A stretch of DNA of 41,849 bases from a virus. Below are positions 7,546-14,771 of the stretch, in pieces (positions within the stretch are counted from its first letter, which is position 1; each line of letters starts with the position of its first letter). The notes beneath the pieces are model-generated. The model did no database searches. It saw only the letters and a list, made by a program, of their open reading frames with translations, and had not been told where the DNA came from. The stretch covers positions 1 to 41,849 of the IMG/VR virus record IMGVR_UViG_3300007523_000002, one strand, 5' to 3'. A program made the translations under genes and the position numbers.

Positions 7546-8290
7546 CGTTATATTCAATATAGTTCGTTAGGCTATACCCGTTCTCTTATGAACTGCTGCA
7601 TATTCCTATGCAGACTAGACTATATCATGACCACAAAGTGATCCGCACCGCTTCGAGCCACTTGGCCCTACTCCATAAAGGATAGTCGTTACACGTTCCG
7701 TGTGATTGTCGTTAATATAAATTAAATATGTGTATAGGTCATACGACTACAAATTTTATGTACTGTCTGGTAAGTGATACCAAATAGTTTACCTAACTCG
7801 TAGTAGTTTTTACCTTGTGCACGTAACTGACGTAACGCAATAACATCTGCATCTATTAGCTTACTATTAGGCCGATTACTTCCACGTGGAACAAGACCTA
7901 TTTCAACTGCATGCTTGTTATTCTCTAGTCCAGTTACCCACTCTAAGTTCCAGTGGTTATTATTAGCTTTATTACCGTCCTTATGATTTACCTCTGGCTT
8001 ATCTTCCGTATTCGGAATGAACAACCCTGCGATCAATCTGTGAACTAAGTAAGTCTTCGCTTTAGTATCAACGTACAATCTAACAAATTGATAGCCTCTT
8101 TTATTAGTATGCACATACAACTGTTTCCCAGTGTAGTTACTAATAATGCTACCTTGTTTAGTGATAATGTAATTCTTATACATTAAAGTCTCCTATGTTT
8201 TAAGAGACAATCACACGGCTTCGCTCGGTATTGGCCGTTCTGGCTATCCACCGAATTCAATGCGTTTTACATCCGCTATTTAGAAATTTA
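7546..8290 (-). ncRNA. Group I self-splicing intron in nrdJ
   Basis: A 745-base intron whose ends I placed from RNA pairing and protein alignment. The 5' exon ends AUCCGU and pairs with GCGGAU about 15 bases into the intron, with U-G at the splice site (P1). The intron ends in G at 7546. The P7 strands GACUAU (complement of 7682-7687) and AUAGUC (complement of 7618-7623) pair exactly, in contexts typical of the R and S elements (AACGACUAUCC; GAUAUAGUC). A perfect 13-base helix (8206-8218 with 7698-7710) closes the loop that carries the HNH gene. Splicing restores NPCCEIAL across the junction. Subgroup is probably IA, by the R element. Confidence 0.92.
7722..8183 (-). CDS. Intron-encoded HNH homing endonuclease
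   Basis: A 153-residue endonuclease. The HNH_3-type core is at about residues 48-92 (HRLIAGLFIPN, then VNHKDGNKANNNHWNLEWV and NNKHA). The N-terminal strand region is NUMOD4-like (the scaffold seen before such HNH domains), and the C-terminus (residues 108-150) is a helix-turn-helix DNA-binding tail (YYELGKLFGITYQTVHKICS). It would cut intronless nrdJ alleles and spread the intron. It has its own ribosome site (TAGGAG, 6 bases from the ATG) inside the intron, so it can be translated from unspliced RNA. It lies in the loop of a 13-bp intron helix, outside the catalytic core. Confidence 0.92.
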   Translation of the reverse strand: MYKNYIITKQGSIISNYTGKQLYVHTNKRGYQFVRLYVDTKAKTYLVHRLIAGLFIPNTEDKPEVNHKDGNKANNNHWNLEWVTGLENNKHAVEIGLVPRGSNRPNSKLIDADVIALRQLRAQGKNYYELGKLFGITYQTVHKICSRMTYTHI

Positions 8291-9224
8291 ACGGATTGGT
8301 TCCCCAATCTAAATGATTAGTCCAGTAAACACCCGGTTCACCACATTGGGAATCTTCTACCCGCTGCATCAAGTCACTGAACTCTTGTTCAGTAACAGCA
8401 CCTCGGAGTAGTACAGCACTGTTGTTAGCACGTGCCCGATAAGGACTGTGTTCCCACCAGTTACCAGCTTTACACGTCAGTAGCTCTTCATCATCACGAT
8501 CAAACAAACTAATCATAGCTGCACGACGGATGCCACCTGCTAGCACTGCATCTGCAATGATACAAGCCATATCGTGTACTTCAATAGGACGTAGATGACG
8601 GCCAGTACTTTGATGCATAAGTGCAGTCAATGCTTCAATACATACTTTAAGTGGTGCTGGTCCCGGTGCTTGACCACCAGTAGTGATAAGGTCTGCACCT
8701 TTCTCACGAATATCCCTATAGTCAAACTCAGGTAAATCCTTACCAAAGAAGAACGCTTTGACTACAACTTTAACAGCATCAGACCAACCAATGATTGAAT
8801 CTTGAATCTGGTACTTAGTGCTACCAGAACTACATGGACCTACTACGTGAGGTAGCTGCTGCACGTGACGCCGTTGTACAGAGTAACCCATACCAGTGCC
8901 ACCGAGAAGAAGAAACATAAGCTCACTAAAAAAGTGATAACTCTCTGCCGGCGCGTAAGCACAGTTGAAAATTCGATTGTTAGCAAGCTCAATAGGCCGC
9001 CCGCCAAACTGAAGACTACGCATACTAGGAAGTACACGCTTAGGGAACACGGCACGATGGTATACATGTTTAATCTCTTCTGCTAGGTTAGGATAACGAC
9101 GCTGGTGCATCTCCATGTTACGCTGCACAATCTCTTGCCAGTTCTCACGACGCTCTAGTGCAGGCACAAACTTAGCGTACTTATTAAAGATAGTAATATC
9201 AGAAAGCGCTAGCTTATCTTGCAT
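8291..9224 (-). CDS. nrdJ: Class II ribonucleotide reductase NrdJ, exon 1 (N-terminal half)
   Basis: The 5' exon encodes residues 1-311 plus the first base of codon 312. Cys88 in RIFNCAYAP corresponds to RTPR C119. LLLGGTGMGYSVQ and ADAVLAGGIRRAAMISLFD are typical reductase segments, and WGTNP at the exon end leads into the catalytic Cys loop. The start ATG overlaps the stop of the MazG-like gene (TAATG). Read unspliced, translation ends three codons into the intron (LNF stop), giving a 314-residue fragment that lacks the thiyl-radical Cys and so should be inactive. Confidence 0.93.
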
Positions 9225-9523
9225 TATGCGGCGTCCTTAATAAAGATACCGTTAACAGTTTTACCAGTGCGCTTACTAATTTTAGCATAAGCACGCTTGT
9301 AGCACTGCTCAATAGTAAGACCTTGTTGGGCAGCGATTACTGTAAGTACAACCAGACAATCCCCCAACTCATCTTCGATACTATCAATATCCTTAGCCAT
9401 AAGCGCCAGCATCAATTCATCTTTTTCTTCCGCGAGTTTAACGTACTGCGCTTCCCACGTACTATCTGTGATTAAACCCTTAGCGTCAGCCCATGCTACT
9501 ACTTGCTCTGATGTACGATTCAT
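9224..9523 (-). CDS. MazG-like nucleotide pyrophosphohydrolase
   Basis: A 99-residue all-alpha NTP pyrophosphohydrolase. The metal-binding pattern is EEKDEL (about residues 32-37) followed by DELGDCLVVL (about 51-60), the EExxE...ExxD arrangement of the MazG/dUTPase-like family. It could cleave (d)NTPs to (d)NMPs, or lower ppGpp as suggested for cyanophage MazG. It starts at 9523, overlapping the endonuclease VII stop by 4 bases, and is coupled to nrdJ. Substrate cannot be read from sequence. Confidence 0.85.
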   Translation of the reverse strand: MNRTSEQVVAWADAKGLITDSTWEAQYVKLAEEKDELMLALMAKDIDSIEDELGDCLVVLTVIAAQQGLTIEQCYKRAYAKISKRTGKTVNGIFIKDAA

Positions 9524-9945
9524 TTAGCTTGCTCTCTTAGTTTTAGTTTTGCTTTACGAACGGCTGCTGCTCTGTCCGCTTTCTGCTTAGTTACCGCAGC
9601 TTTCTCTTCTACTGTTTTATGATCCGGGTACAGTACTCCACAACCCGGTTGCTTCAGATACTCCAGCATACGCTCAAGCCAAGGGATTAGCTCTGAGTAA
9701 GACATACTCTTAGCACCCCAGCGACCAGCAGCGTTTGCTACTTTACCTTCTGCTGCGTTACACGAACGATGTAGTACACCACGAATTTCACCAGTCTCAT
9801 GGCAATGGTCTACTACATAGTCCGACTTGTTACCCATTACTTGAAAACTAATAGGCTTATTACACAAGCTACACAAGCCACCCTGCTTTAGCTTCAAGTG
9901 CCCTGCTGCCCATGCCCTAAGTGAACCCCTAGGTATCTTTCGCAT
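9520..9945 (-). CDS. Endonuclease VII-type (His-Me finger) nuclease
   Basis: A 141-residue Holliday-junction resolvase-like enzyme of the T4 gp49 / phiKMV gp23 family. It debranches replicating DNA before packaging. Zinc Cys pair CSLCNKP is at the N-terminal third, the catalytic core is YVVDHCHETGEIRGVLHRSCN (D-H and the downstream His/Asn), and the tail is Lys/Ala-rich. The ORF is open from an ATG at 9984, but the ATG at 9945 has AGGGG 5 bases upstream and fits the family start better; the extra 13 residues overlap the small gene at 9929-10078. It follows the exonuclease as in phiKMV. Confidence 0.92.
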   Translation of the reverse strand: MRKIPRGSLRAWAAGHLKLKQGGLCSLCNKPISFQVMGNKSDYVVDHCHETGEIRGVLHRSCNAAEGKVANAAGRWGAKSMSYSELIPWLERMLEYLKQPGCGVLYPDHKTVEEKAAVTKQKADRAAAVRKAKLKLREQAK

Positions 9946-10078
9946 AAACACCCCTATACACATCCCAGTGTTGTATCGCTTCATTGGCAGACATTTTATT
10001 GTCGCGTACTTCTCTGAGTAGCTGTACTAAAAATGCAACTGCTTGTGTGTAGTCTTCAGGCTTCATCAGTGTACTCAT
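9929..10078 (-). CDS. Small hypothetical protein, 49 residues
   Basis: ATG at 10076-10078, TAG at 9929-9931. It overlaps the exonuclease end by 23 bases and the endonuclease VII start by 17, filling what would otherwise be a gap. A ribosome site (AGGA) lies about 9 bases upstream. The product is helix-prone (QAVAFLVQLLREVRDNKMSA) and ends in an aromatic stretch (HWDVYRGVYAKDT). No family recognised. The stop/start packing is the main support. Confidence 0.65.
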   Translation of the reverse strand: MSTLMKPEDYTQAVAFLVQLLREVRDNKMSANEAIQHWDVYRGVYAKDT

Positions 10079-10991
10079 CAATAGTCATCCTGTACTTTCT
10101 GTTATAACAATCTTGAATGAACATACGATTATTGTCTGTAAGCTCAGTACTCCATATATAACCAGCAGCAGTATCCCCCGGCATACGTTGCAACCACAAT
10201 GCTTCTGCTTCGGGAAGTGGGTTCTGATTAATAACACGGTAAGCGTTGATTACAAGATTAGCTGCATGGTTCTCACATACAATATCTTTTAGGGCTGTGA
10301 GTGCAGCAACCTCCCCACATAACTTACCGTCGAACTTCAGAATCCCTTTTACATTATCTGCGGTGTCGCCCATCAGCATCTGCAACCAGAAGAACTTAGT
10401 ACCATGTCCATCAGACTTAATCTTACCAGCCTCTGTGCTTCTAGTACCAATCCAACCAAAGCGATCACCCGGATGCAATACAAGAGTGCGCCCAGTTTTA
10501 ATGCAGTACCTAGGGCAAGGTACGATGTTCAAGTCCTTATCCTCAGACCACACAATACTATTAGGGATAGAGTACGCATCATGCATAATTGCATCATCAG
10601 CCTCAATCTCCATGTGTCCATAAACTACAACATTCTCATGGGGTAGGAACAGACTAGGTGCAGTACTTCGTAGGGGTTCAAGTAAAGGTGGCTTAGGTTT
10701 ACCGCCACGGTTAGCTTGATAGGGTTTAGCTCCAAGTAGTAAGTGTCTACCGTTCTTGAAGCATCCTTTAGGTGTAAGGTGAACTCTAGCGAACTCTGCT
10801 TTAGTTAAGAACATTGCTTCGTAGATCCTTGTAGTGAATCTACGTATAGCAGTGTCCATCTTCTTAGCATCGTTAGTTGCCTTGTAACAGGCAGCATCCC
10901 CATCCATTACCAGAGTGCGTCCTATGACACACCCATCGAATGGAGAGTCTAGATCACTTAGCTGTACACCAAAGCGATCTAATACATCCAT
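10056..10991 (-). CDS. 5'-3' exonuclease (T7 gp6 / FEN family)
   Basis: A 311-residue flap/5'-3' exonuclease that would remove RNA primers and degrade host DNA. Acidic metal-binding motifs occur in family order: VMDGDAACYKA (about residue 29), IEADDAIM (about 129), WSEDKDLNIVPC (about 149) and MGDTADNVKG (about 206), the last being the helix-hairpin region that follows GD. Its length equals T7 gp6 (300) and phiKMV gp22. The start is coupled to the upstream gene (TAATG at 10991). Confidence 0.95.
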   Translation of the reverse strand: MDVLDRFGVQLSDLDSPFDGCVIGRTLVMDGDAACYKATNDAKKMDTAIRRFTTRIYEAMFLTKAEFARVHLTPKGCFKNGRHLLLGAKPYQANRGGKPKPPLLEPLRSTAPSLFLPHENVVVYGHMEIEADDAIMHDAYSIPNSIVWSEDKDLNIVPCPRYCIKTGRTLVLHPGDRFGWIGTRSTEAGKIKSDGHGTKFFWLQMLMGDTADNVKGILKFDGKLCGEVAALTALKDIVCENHAANLVINAYRVINQNPLPEAEALWLQRMPGDTAAGYIWSTELTDNNRMFIQDCYNRKYRMTIDEYTDEA

Positions 10992-11896
10992 TACAGTTTA
11001 GGCATTACAGGCATCGCCGGCATGCTTGGTGCTGTAGGGATAGCAGGGATAGCAGGTGCTGTAGGGGCGGTAGGTACTGCGCTAGGCACAGCCGGTACTA
11101 CTGGGGTACTAGGCACAGCGAGCACAGGCGCAGTCTCTACAGGAGCTGCTACAGGCTCAGCACCCACCTCAGGTACAGGCATAGCAGGTACGGCAAGTGT
11201 AGGAATAGCACCAGCACCAACGCCGTGTAGCAGAGCTTCAATGGCAGAGCCGGGGAAGTCTGTGGCCGATTGAATCTGCTCTTGGATAAAGTTTTTCGTC
11301 TTGCCATCATCGAATGCACCCTCAACGAACAGACTATCCCACATAGGCTTAGTCGGCTTACTCCACAGGAACAACTTAAACAAAGACTCTGGAGCCTCTG
11401 GGATAGCGTAAGGCTGCTTAGTCACTGGATCATTAGCTGGCAGGAAGCCTTCAAGATCAATGATACTGCGAGGTTTAGAACCAGCAGTTTTAGAGGTATA
11501 ATGTAGAACTTTCAGCAAGAACACACTGTTAAGAAGCTGTGCAAATGTCTTAGCAACTCCTTTGTAGTTGAGCTTCTTGAATAGCTTAAAGGCTTTAGCC
11601 TTCTCATTACTACTCAAACTAATCTCATAGGTACGCATAATACCCGGTGTACCATCTTCGTTCTGGTATCCTTCACCCCAGATAGCAAAGCCTAGTCGGA
11701 ACATAGGGGATGGGTCTTTAAGCACACCCTGATACTCTTGGCGGTGTGAGCCTAGCTCTACAACCTCAACCAATCGTGCAAAGCAATAACCTTCTGGGTA
11801 CAACACACCACCACCACCTTTAGTGGCAACTGTCATGTCATGTGCTGATACCGCGTCTTCATTTGCTGCTAGTTGTAGCTCATTTAAAATGGACAT
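10991..11896 (-). CDS. phiKMV gp20-like protein, candidate single-stranded DNA-binding protein, with Pro/Ala/Val repeat tail
   Basis: A 301-residue protein between DNA polymerase and exonuclease, the place of phiKMV gp20. Residues 1-220 form a soluble beta-rich domain (YPEGYCFARLVEVVELG and MRTYEISLSSNEKAKAFKLF). From about residue 225 to the end there is a low-complexity tail of repeated short units built from Pro, Ala, Val, Ile and Met (PAIPAIPTAPSMPAMP), encoded by repetitive DNA at 10994-11210. T7-type SSBs (gp2.5) lie in the replication block and have a disordered tail, but theirs is acidic and this one is not. The SSB role is inference from position; the family assignment is uncertain. 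Confidence 0.6.
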   Translation of the reverse strand: MSILNELQLAANEDAVSAHDMTVATKGGGGVLYPEGYCFARLVEVVELGSHRQEYQGVLKDPSPMFRLGFAIWGEGYQNEDGTPGIMRTYEISLSSNEKAKAFKLFKKLNYKGVAKTFAQLLNSVFLLKVLHYTSKTAGSKPRSIIDLEGFLPANDPVTKQPYAIPEAPESLFKLFLWSKPTKPMWDSLFVEGAFDDGKTKNFIQEQIQSATDFPGSAIEALLHGVGAGAIPTLAVPAMPVPEVGAEPVAAPVETAPVLAVPSTPVVPAVPSAVPTAPTAPAIPAIPTAPSMPAMPVMPKL

Positions 11897-11907
11897 AATA
11901 TCTCTCT

Positions 11908-12003
11908 TTAATAATCATAAGGTTTGTAAGGTGTGCAGTTGCTACATAGATCGTTTTCAAATAAGTACATAGTACTACGCTTGCAACGATGACATATAAA
12001 CAC
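11908..12003 (-). CDS. 31-residue zinc-ribbon microprotein
   Basis: GTG start at 12001-12003 sharing its first G with the polymerase TAG stop. AAGGAG lies 8 bases upstream, one of the best ribosome sites in the window, and the stop is TAA at 11908-11910. The product contains ICHRC and, 12 residues later, LCSNC, two CxxC pairs (or CHxC) that would bind one zinc, ending PYKPYDY. Such knuckles occur in small phage regulators and in RNA polymerase or nucleic acid binders. Function is unknown. Confidence 0.7.
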   Translation of the reverse strand: MFICHRCKRSTMYLFENDLCSNCTPYKPYDY

Positions 12004-14354
12004 TAGCAGTGCTCCTTCTCCATCATGTTTTTACCGAACTCAGCAACGGCTGGCCACGGTGTAGTACTGTAATTCCAAGTACTGTAATTAGGCATAACAG
12101 ATTGCATGTACTCGGGTGTAGTTGCCATAAGCTGTGCTACAGCCCAACCAGCGTACCGCGCCCACTCTTCGTTAACACAGTCCAGATAGATAGCATCATG
12201 TACCGTGTTAATACATAGGACATTACCACCAAAGAAATCATTAGCCACCAGCCAACGCATAACCCTACCACATGCAACTTGTACAATGAAGGAGGCTTCA
12301 CCTTGGCACCAATAATTTGCAATTTGTGTGTCCTTGTAGTCCATAGTCTTCTGACCGTCAACACGCTTATCGTATTGGCGGAAGCTGTAACATGTACCAC
12401 CGGGGGCTTTGAAGTAACCTCTACGAAACACAGTCCAGATACCTTCATCTGTACATTCTCGATGCAGGGACTCAGGAAGCAACCCGGTACGTACTACCTC
12501 GTCACGTATTACTTTACGGTACGCAACGCTTTGAGGAAACAGCGCAGTTTCCGTGTCAATAAACAACTGTGCTTCTTCAAGTGAACAACCAGTACCATAC
12601 GAAATACCAGCAGCTGAAGCGCCATATTGGAATTGGAAAGCTTTAGGCTTAATGTCTGTACGTAGTTGCTTGTACTCTTTATAGCTAGGGTTAGCTGAGT
12701 TTGTAGCTTTATCAAGTACATCTGCATAGGGTTCATTCAATGATCCTGATAGTCTAAGACAATGCATGTCTGTGCCAGCGTTCAACTGACTGAGTAAGTT
12801 TTCATCGGAACTAGCAGCGGCTAAGTGTACAACCTCTAGTGCGCTGTAGTCTACTTCTACTATCTTACCTTCTGCGCCGAAGCGAGAGCTGAACATCTCT
12901 TTTACAGTGCTGGTCCCTTCTCTCGGTAAGTTCTGGAGGTTAGGGTTACTACAACTTAAACGACTTGTGATAGTGCTACAATTATTCAAGCTGTGGTGGA
13001 TGATACCATCTGCACCTACAAACTGTAGCATACCCTTCTGCTTCTTAACTGTACCGTCAGTGTTGTACTCCGTAGTAATGTAGTACGTGCTGTTGTCTTT
13101 GTCTAATTGGGCTAGTTCTTTAAGCGGCTTAGCAAACGCGACAAAGTTGGCGAGTACATCAAGGGAGTCCTTACCTGTACTGTATACGGGTGTGACCTCA
13201 TCGCAAAGGAATCTTTTACCTCGGTACTCAGCACGCTTCCCCAGATACAAGTCAGAAACATGGCTAGGAAGATCCGAGAAATCAATGAGTCCTTTGAAGC
13301 GGTAGTATCCATCACCCCACTTCTTTTTCTCTGTAGCGCTGTCAACTTTATGTACCTTTGGTTGGCCTTTATTCTTACCGGAAGCATACGACAGAACATC
13401 CGCACCAGTACCTTGTAAGTCTGCGTACTGCTGCACTGTAACGTAAACATAATTATCGAAGTCAATGAAGTCAGGAGTTATTGGGTAGTTATCGCTATCC
13501 CAGTAGTAGTGATCCACCTTGTAGCAATCTACCTTCTCGTACTTAATAGGATCATAAGATATTTTAGTATCATATCTAATAGGCCCACCAAACATCAGCG
13601 CACTTAGATGGTAGTCACTACCAGTACTAAACTGGAACTCTTCAGGAATATCCTTAGGTAGCATTGCCTCAATATCCTTACGGATACCAGCAGCACGTTC
13701 CAATTGCAAAGCATGGTTCTTGTGAGCAACATCTAAATCTACATACAAGCCATGGAAGGTACTGATTGCATTGAACAACAAGGATTCACAGCGCTCTTGA
13801 AACATCACCAGCATACCTTGATCTAGTAACATCTGGTGCTGGTGCATGAACACTGTGCGTGTATTCTGAATATCACCTTCAGGTCCAGACAGATAACGTA
13901 GTAGAAGCTCACGATCAATGTCCGCTGTTAGGACACCTCGTGCCCACAACAACTTAACTTCGTCAACCTTCTTAGTACCACCGTACTTCAGAGAACAATC
14001 TTCGAGACTAGGGTACTGTTCTGTTTGGTGTGTAAGCAAGTACTCTGCGTACTGTGTACAGAAGATGCGACCACCATCCCTGATCCACTTAATGAACACA
14101 TCGTAGTGTCTACTAAGCAACCACTGAATCTCAAATGTAGCGTTGTGTGCAATTAATACTTTCTGGTCTGCGAGTGCAGCTACTAGCCAGTCGGATACAT
14201 CAGCTTCTTCTGCTGTGTTGAAGTACCGATCTTGTACAGCACCTGAGTCATGTGCCCACCCAGCAGCTACAATGTAATTAGTTTCTAGAAAAGGGGAGGC
14301 CAGTTGGCCCAAGTACCTTTCATTCTGTGTTTCTAAATCAAGTGTACAGTACAT
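12003..14354 (-). CDS. Family A DNA polymerase with 3'-5' exonuclease domain
   Basis: A 783-residue replicative polymerase of the T7 gp5 type. The exonuclease motif LDLETQ is at residues 4-9 and ends with IAHNATFEIQWL at about 67-78. Polymerase motif A is VDYSALEVVHLAA (about 497), motif B RTDIKPKAFQFQYGASAAG (about 565; Arg, Lys, Phe, Tyr in place) and motif C NTVHDAIYLD (about 717). Motif C has HDA where most family A enzymes have HDE; the catalytic Asp remains. The ATG at 14354 overlaps the stop of the 31-residue gene (TAATG). T7 polymerase uses host thioredoxin; no equivalent loop can be judged here. Confidence 0.97.
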   Translation of the reverse strand: MYCTLDLETQNERYLGQLASPFLETNYIVAAGWAHDSGAVQDRYFNTAEEADVSDWLVAALADQKVLIAHNATFEIQWLLSRHYDVFIKWIRDGGRIFCTQYAEYLLTHQTEQYPSLEDCSLKYGGTKKVDEVKLLWARGVLTADIDRELLLRYLSGPEGDIQNTRTVFMHQHQMLLDQGMLVMFQERCESLLFNAISTFHGLYVDLDVAHKNHALQLERAAGIRKDIEAMLPKDIPEEFQFSTGSDYHLSALMFGGPIRYDTKISYDPIKYEKVDCYKVDHYYWDSDNYPITPDFIDFDNYVYVTVQQYADLQGTGADVLSYASGKNKGQPKVHKVDSATEKKKWGDGYYRFKGLIDFSDLPSHVSDLYLGKRAEYRGKRFLCDEVTPVYSTGKDSLDVLANFVAFAKPLKELAQLDKDNSTYYITTEYNTDGTVKKQKGMLQFVGADGIIHHSLNNCSTITSRLSCSNPNLQNLPREGTSTVKEMFSSRFGAEGKIVEVDYSALEVVHLAAASSDENLLSQLNAGTDMHCLRLSGSLNEPYADVLDKATNSANPSYKEYKQLRTDIKPKAFQFQYGASAAGISYGTGCSLEEAQLFIDTETALFPQSVAYRKVIRDEVVRTGLLPESLHRECTDEGIWTVFRRGYFKAPGGTCYSFRQYDKRVDGQKTMDYKDTQIANYWCQGEASFIVQVACGRVMRWLVANDFFGGNVLCINTVHDAIYLDCVNEEWARYAGWAVAQLMATTPEYMQSVMPNYSTWNYSTTPWPAVAEFGKNMMEKEHC

Positions 14355-14449
14355 TACTGCCCCTTGCGTGGGGTTCCACGCTTGCCGGTTACTGGATGTG
14401 CAGTTACAAGGTGTTTGTTCGGATGCGGTTTGCTAGCTACTGATTGCAT
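14354..14449 (-). CDS. 31-residue basic microprotein before DNA polymerase
   Basis: ATG at 14447-14449 one base after the upstream stop, with GAGGA 6 bases before it. The TAA at 14354-14356 overlaps the polymerase ATG. The product has a basic, Gly/Pro-rich end (TGKRGTPRKGQ) resembling a nucleic-acid-binding tail or AT-hook-like segment. No family recognised. Support is the ribosome site and exact packing between two genes. Confidence 0.68.
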   Translation of the reverse strand: MQSVASKPHPNKHLVTAHPVTGKRGTPRKGQ

Positions 14450-14450
14450 G

Positions 14451-14771
14451 TTATTCCTCAGCCTCACGGCATGGTAATTTAATAAATCGGGTGGTGTTAG
14501 GTACTACATCGGTATACGCCTGAGTACATAGTAGTTCTGTACTGAACACACGTTTACTGTGTACACATTCATGTACGAGTAAAGAGCAACTTATTACAAT
14601 AAGTAACCACATACAATTACTCCTTATCTTTCTCCTGCTGCAATTACTGATTAGTTCAATAAGCTCCCAGTTACTCAGCGCGTTTATCTGGTCCTCTGCG
14701 AAGTGCTCACCTAGGTCATGCTTGTGCTGCTGTCGTAGAGGTTCAGCGGTGACATATTCATATAGAGTCAT
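14451..14771 (-). CDS. Hypothetical protein with one membrane segment and a strong internal start
   Basis: A 106-residue ORF. Residues 1-50 are soluble and acidic/helical (DLGEHFAEDQINALSNWELI). Residues 54-70 (MWLLIVISCSLLVHECV) form a membrane segment or signal anchor, followed by a Cys-containing external-looking region. An in-frame ATG at 14612 (Met54) has AAGGAG 7 bases upstream, better than the first start. Either two products are made from one frame, or two neighbouring genes have fused. It overlaps the upstream gene by 4 bases (ATGA). Function unknown. Confidence 0.72.
   Translation of the reverse strand: MTLYEYVTAEPLRQQHKHDLGEHFAEDQINALSNWELIELISNCSRRKIRSNCMWLLIVISCSLLVHECVHSKRVFSTELLCTQAYTDVVPNTTRFIKLPCREAEE

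Noticed and set aside
8280-8290. Stop codon after exon 1 as a true end of a truncated reductase
   Set aside because: The stop lies in the intron loop of P1; clear P1 and P7 pairing and the restored active-site loop show that splicing is intended.
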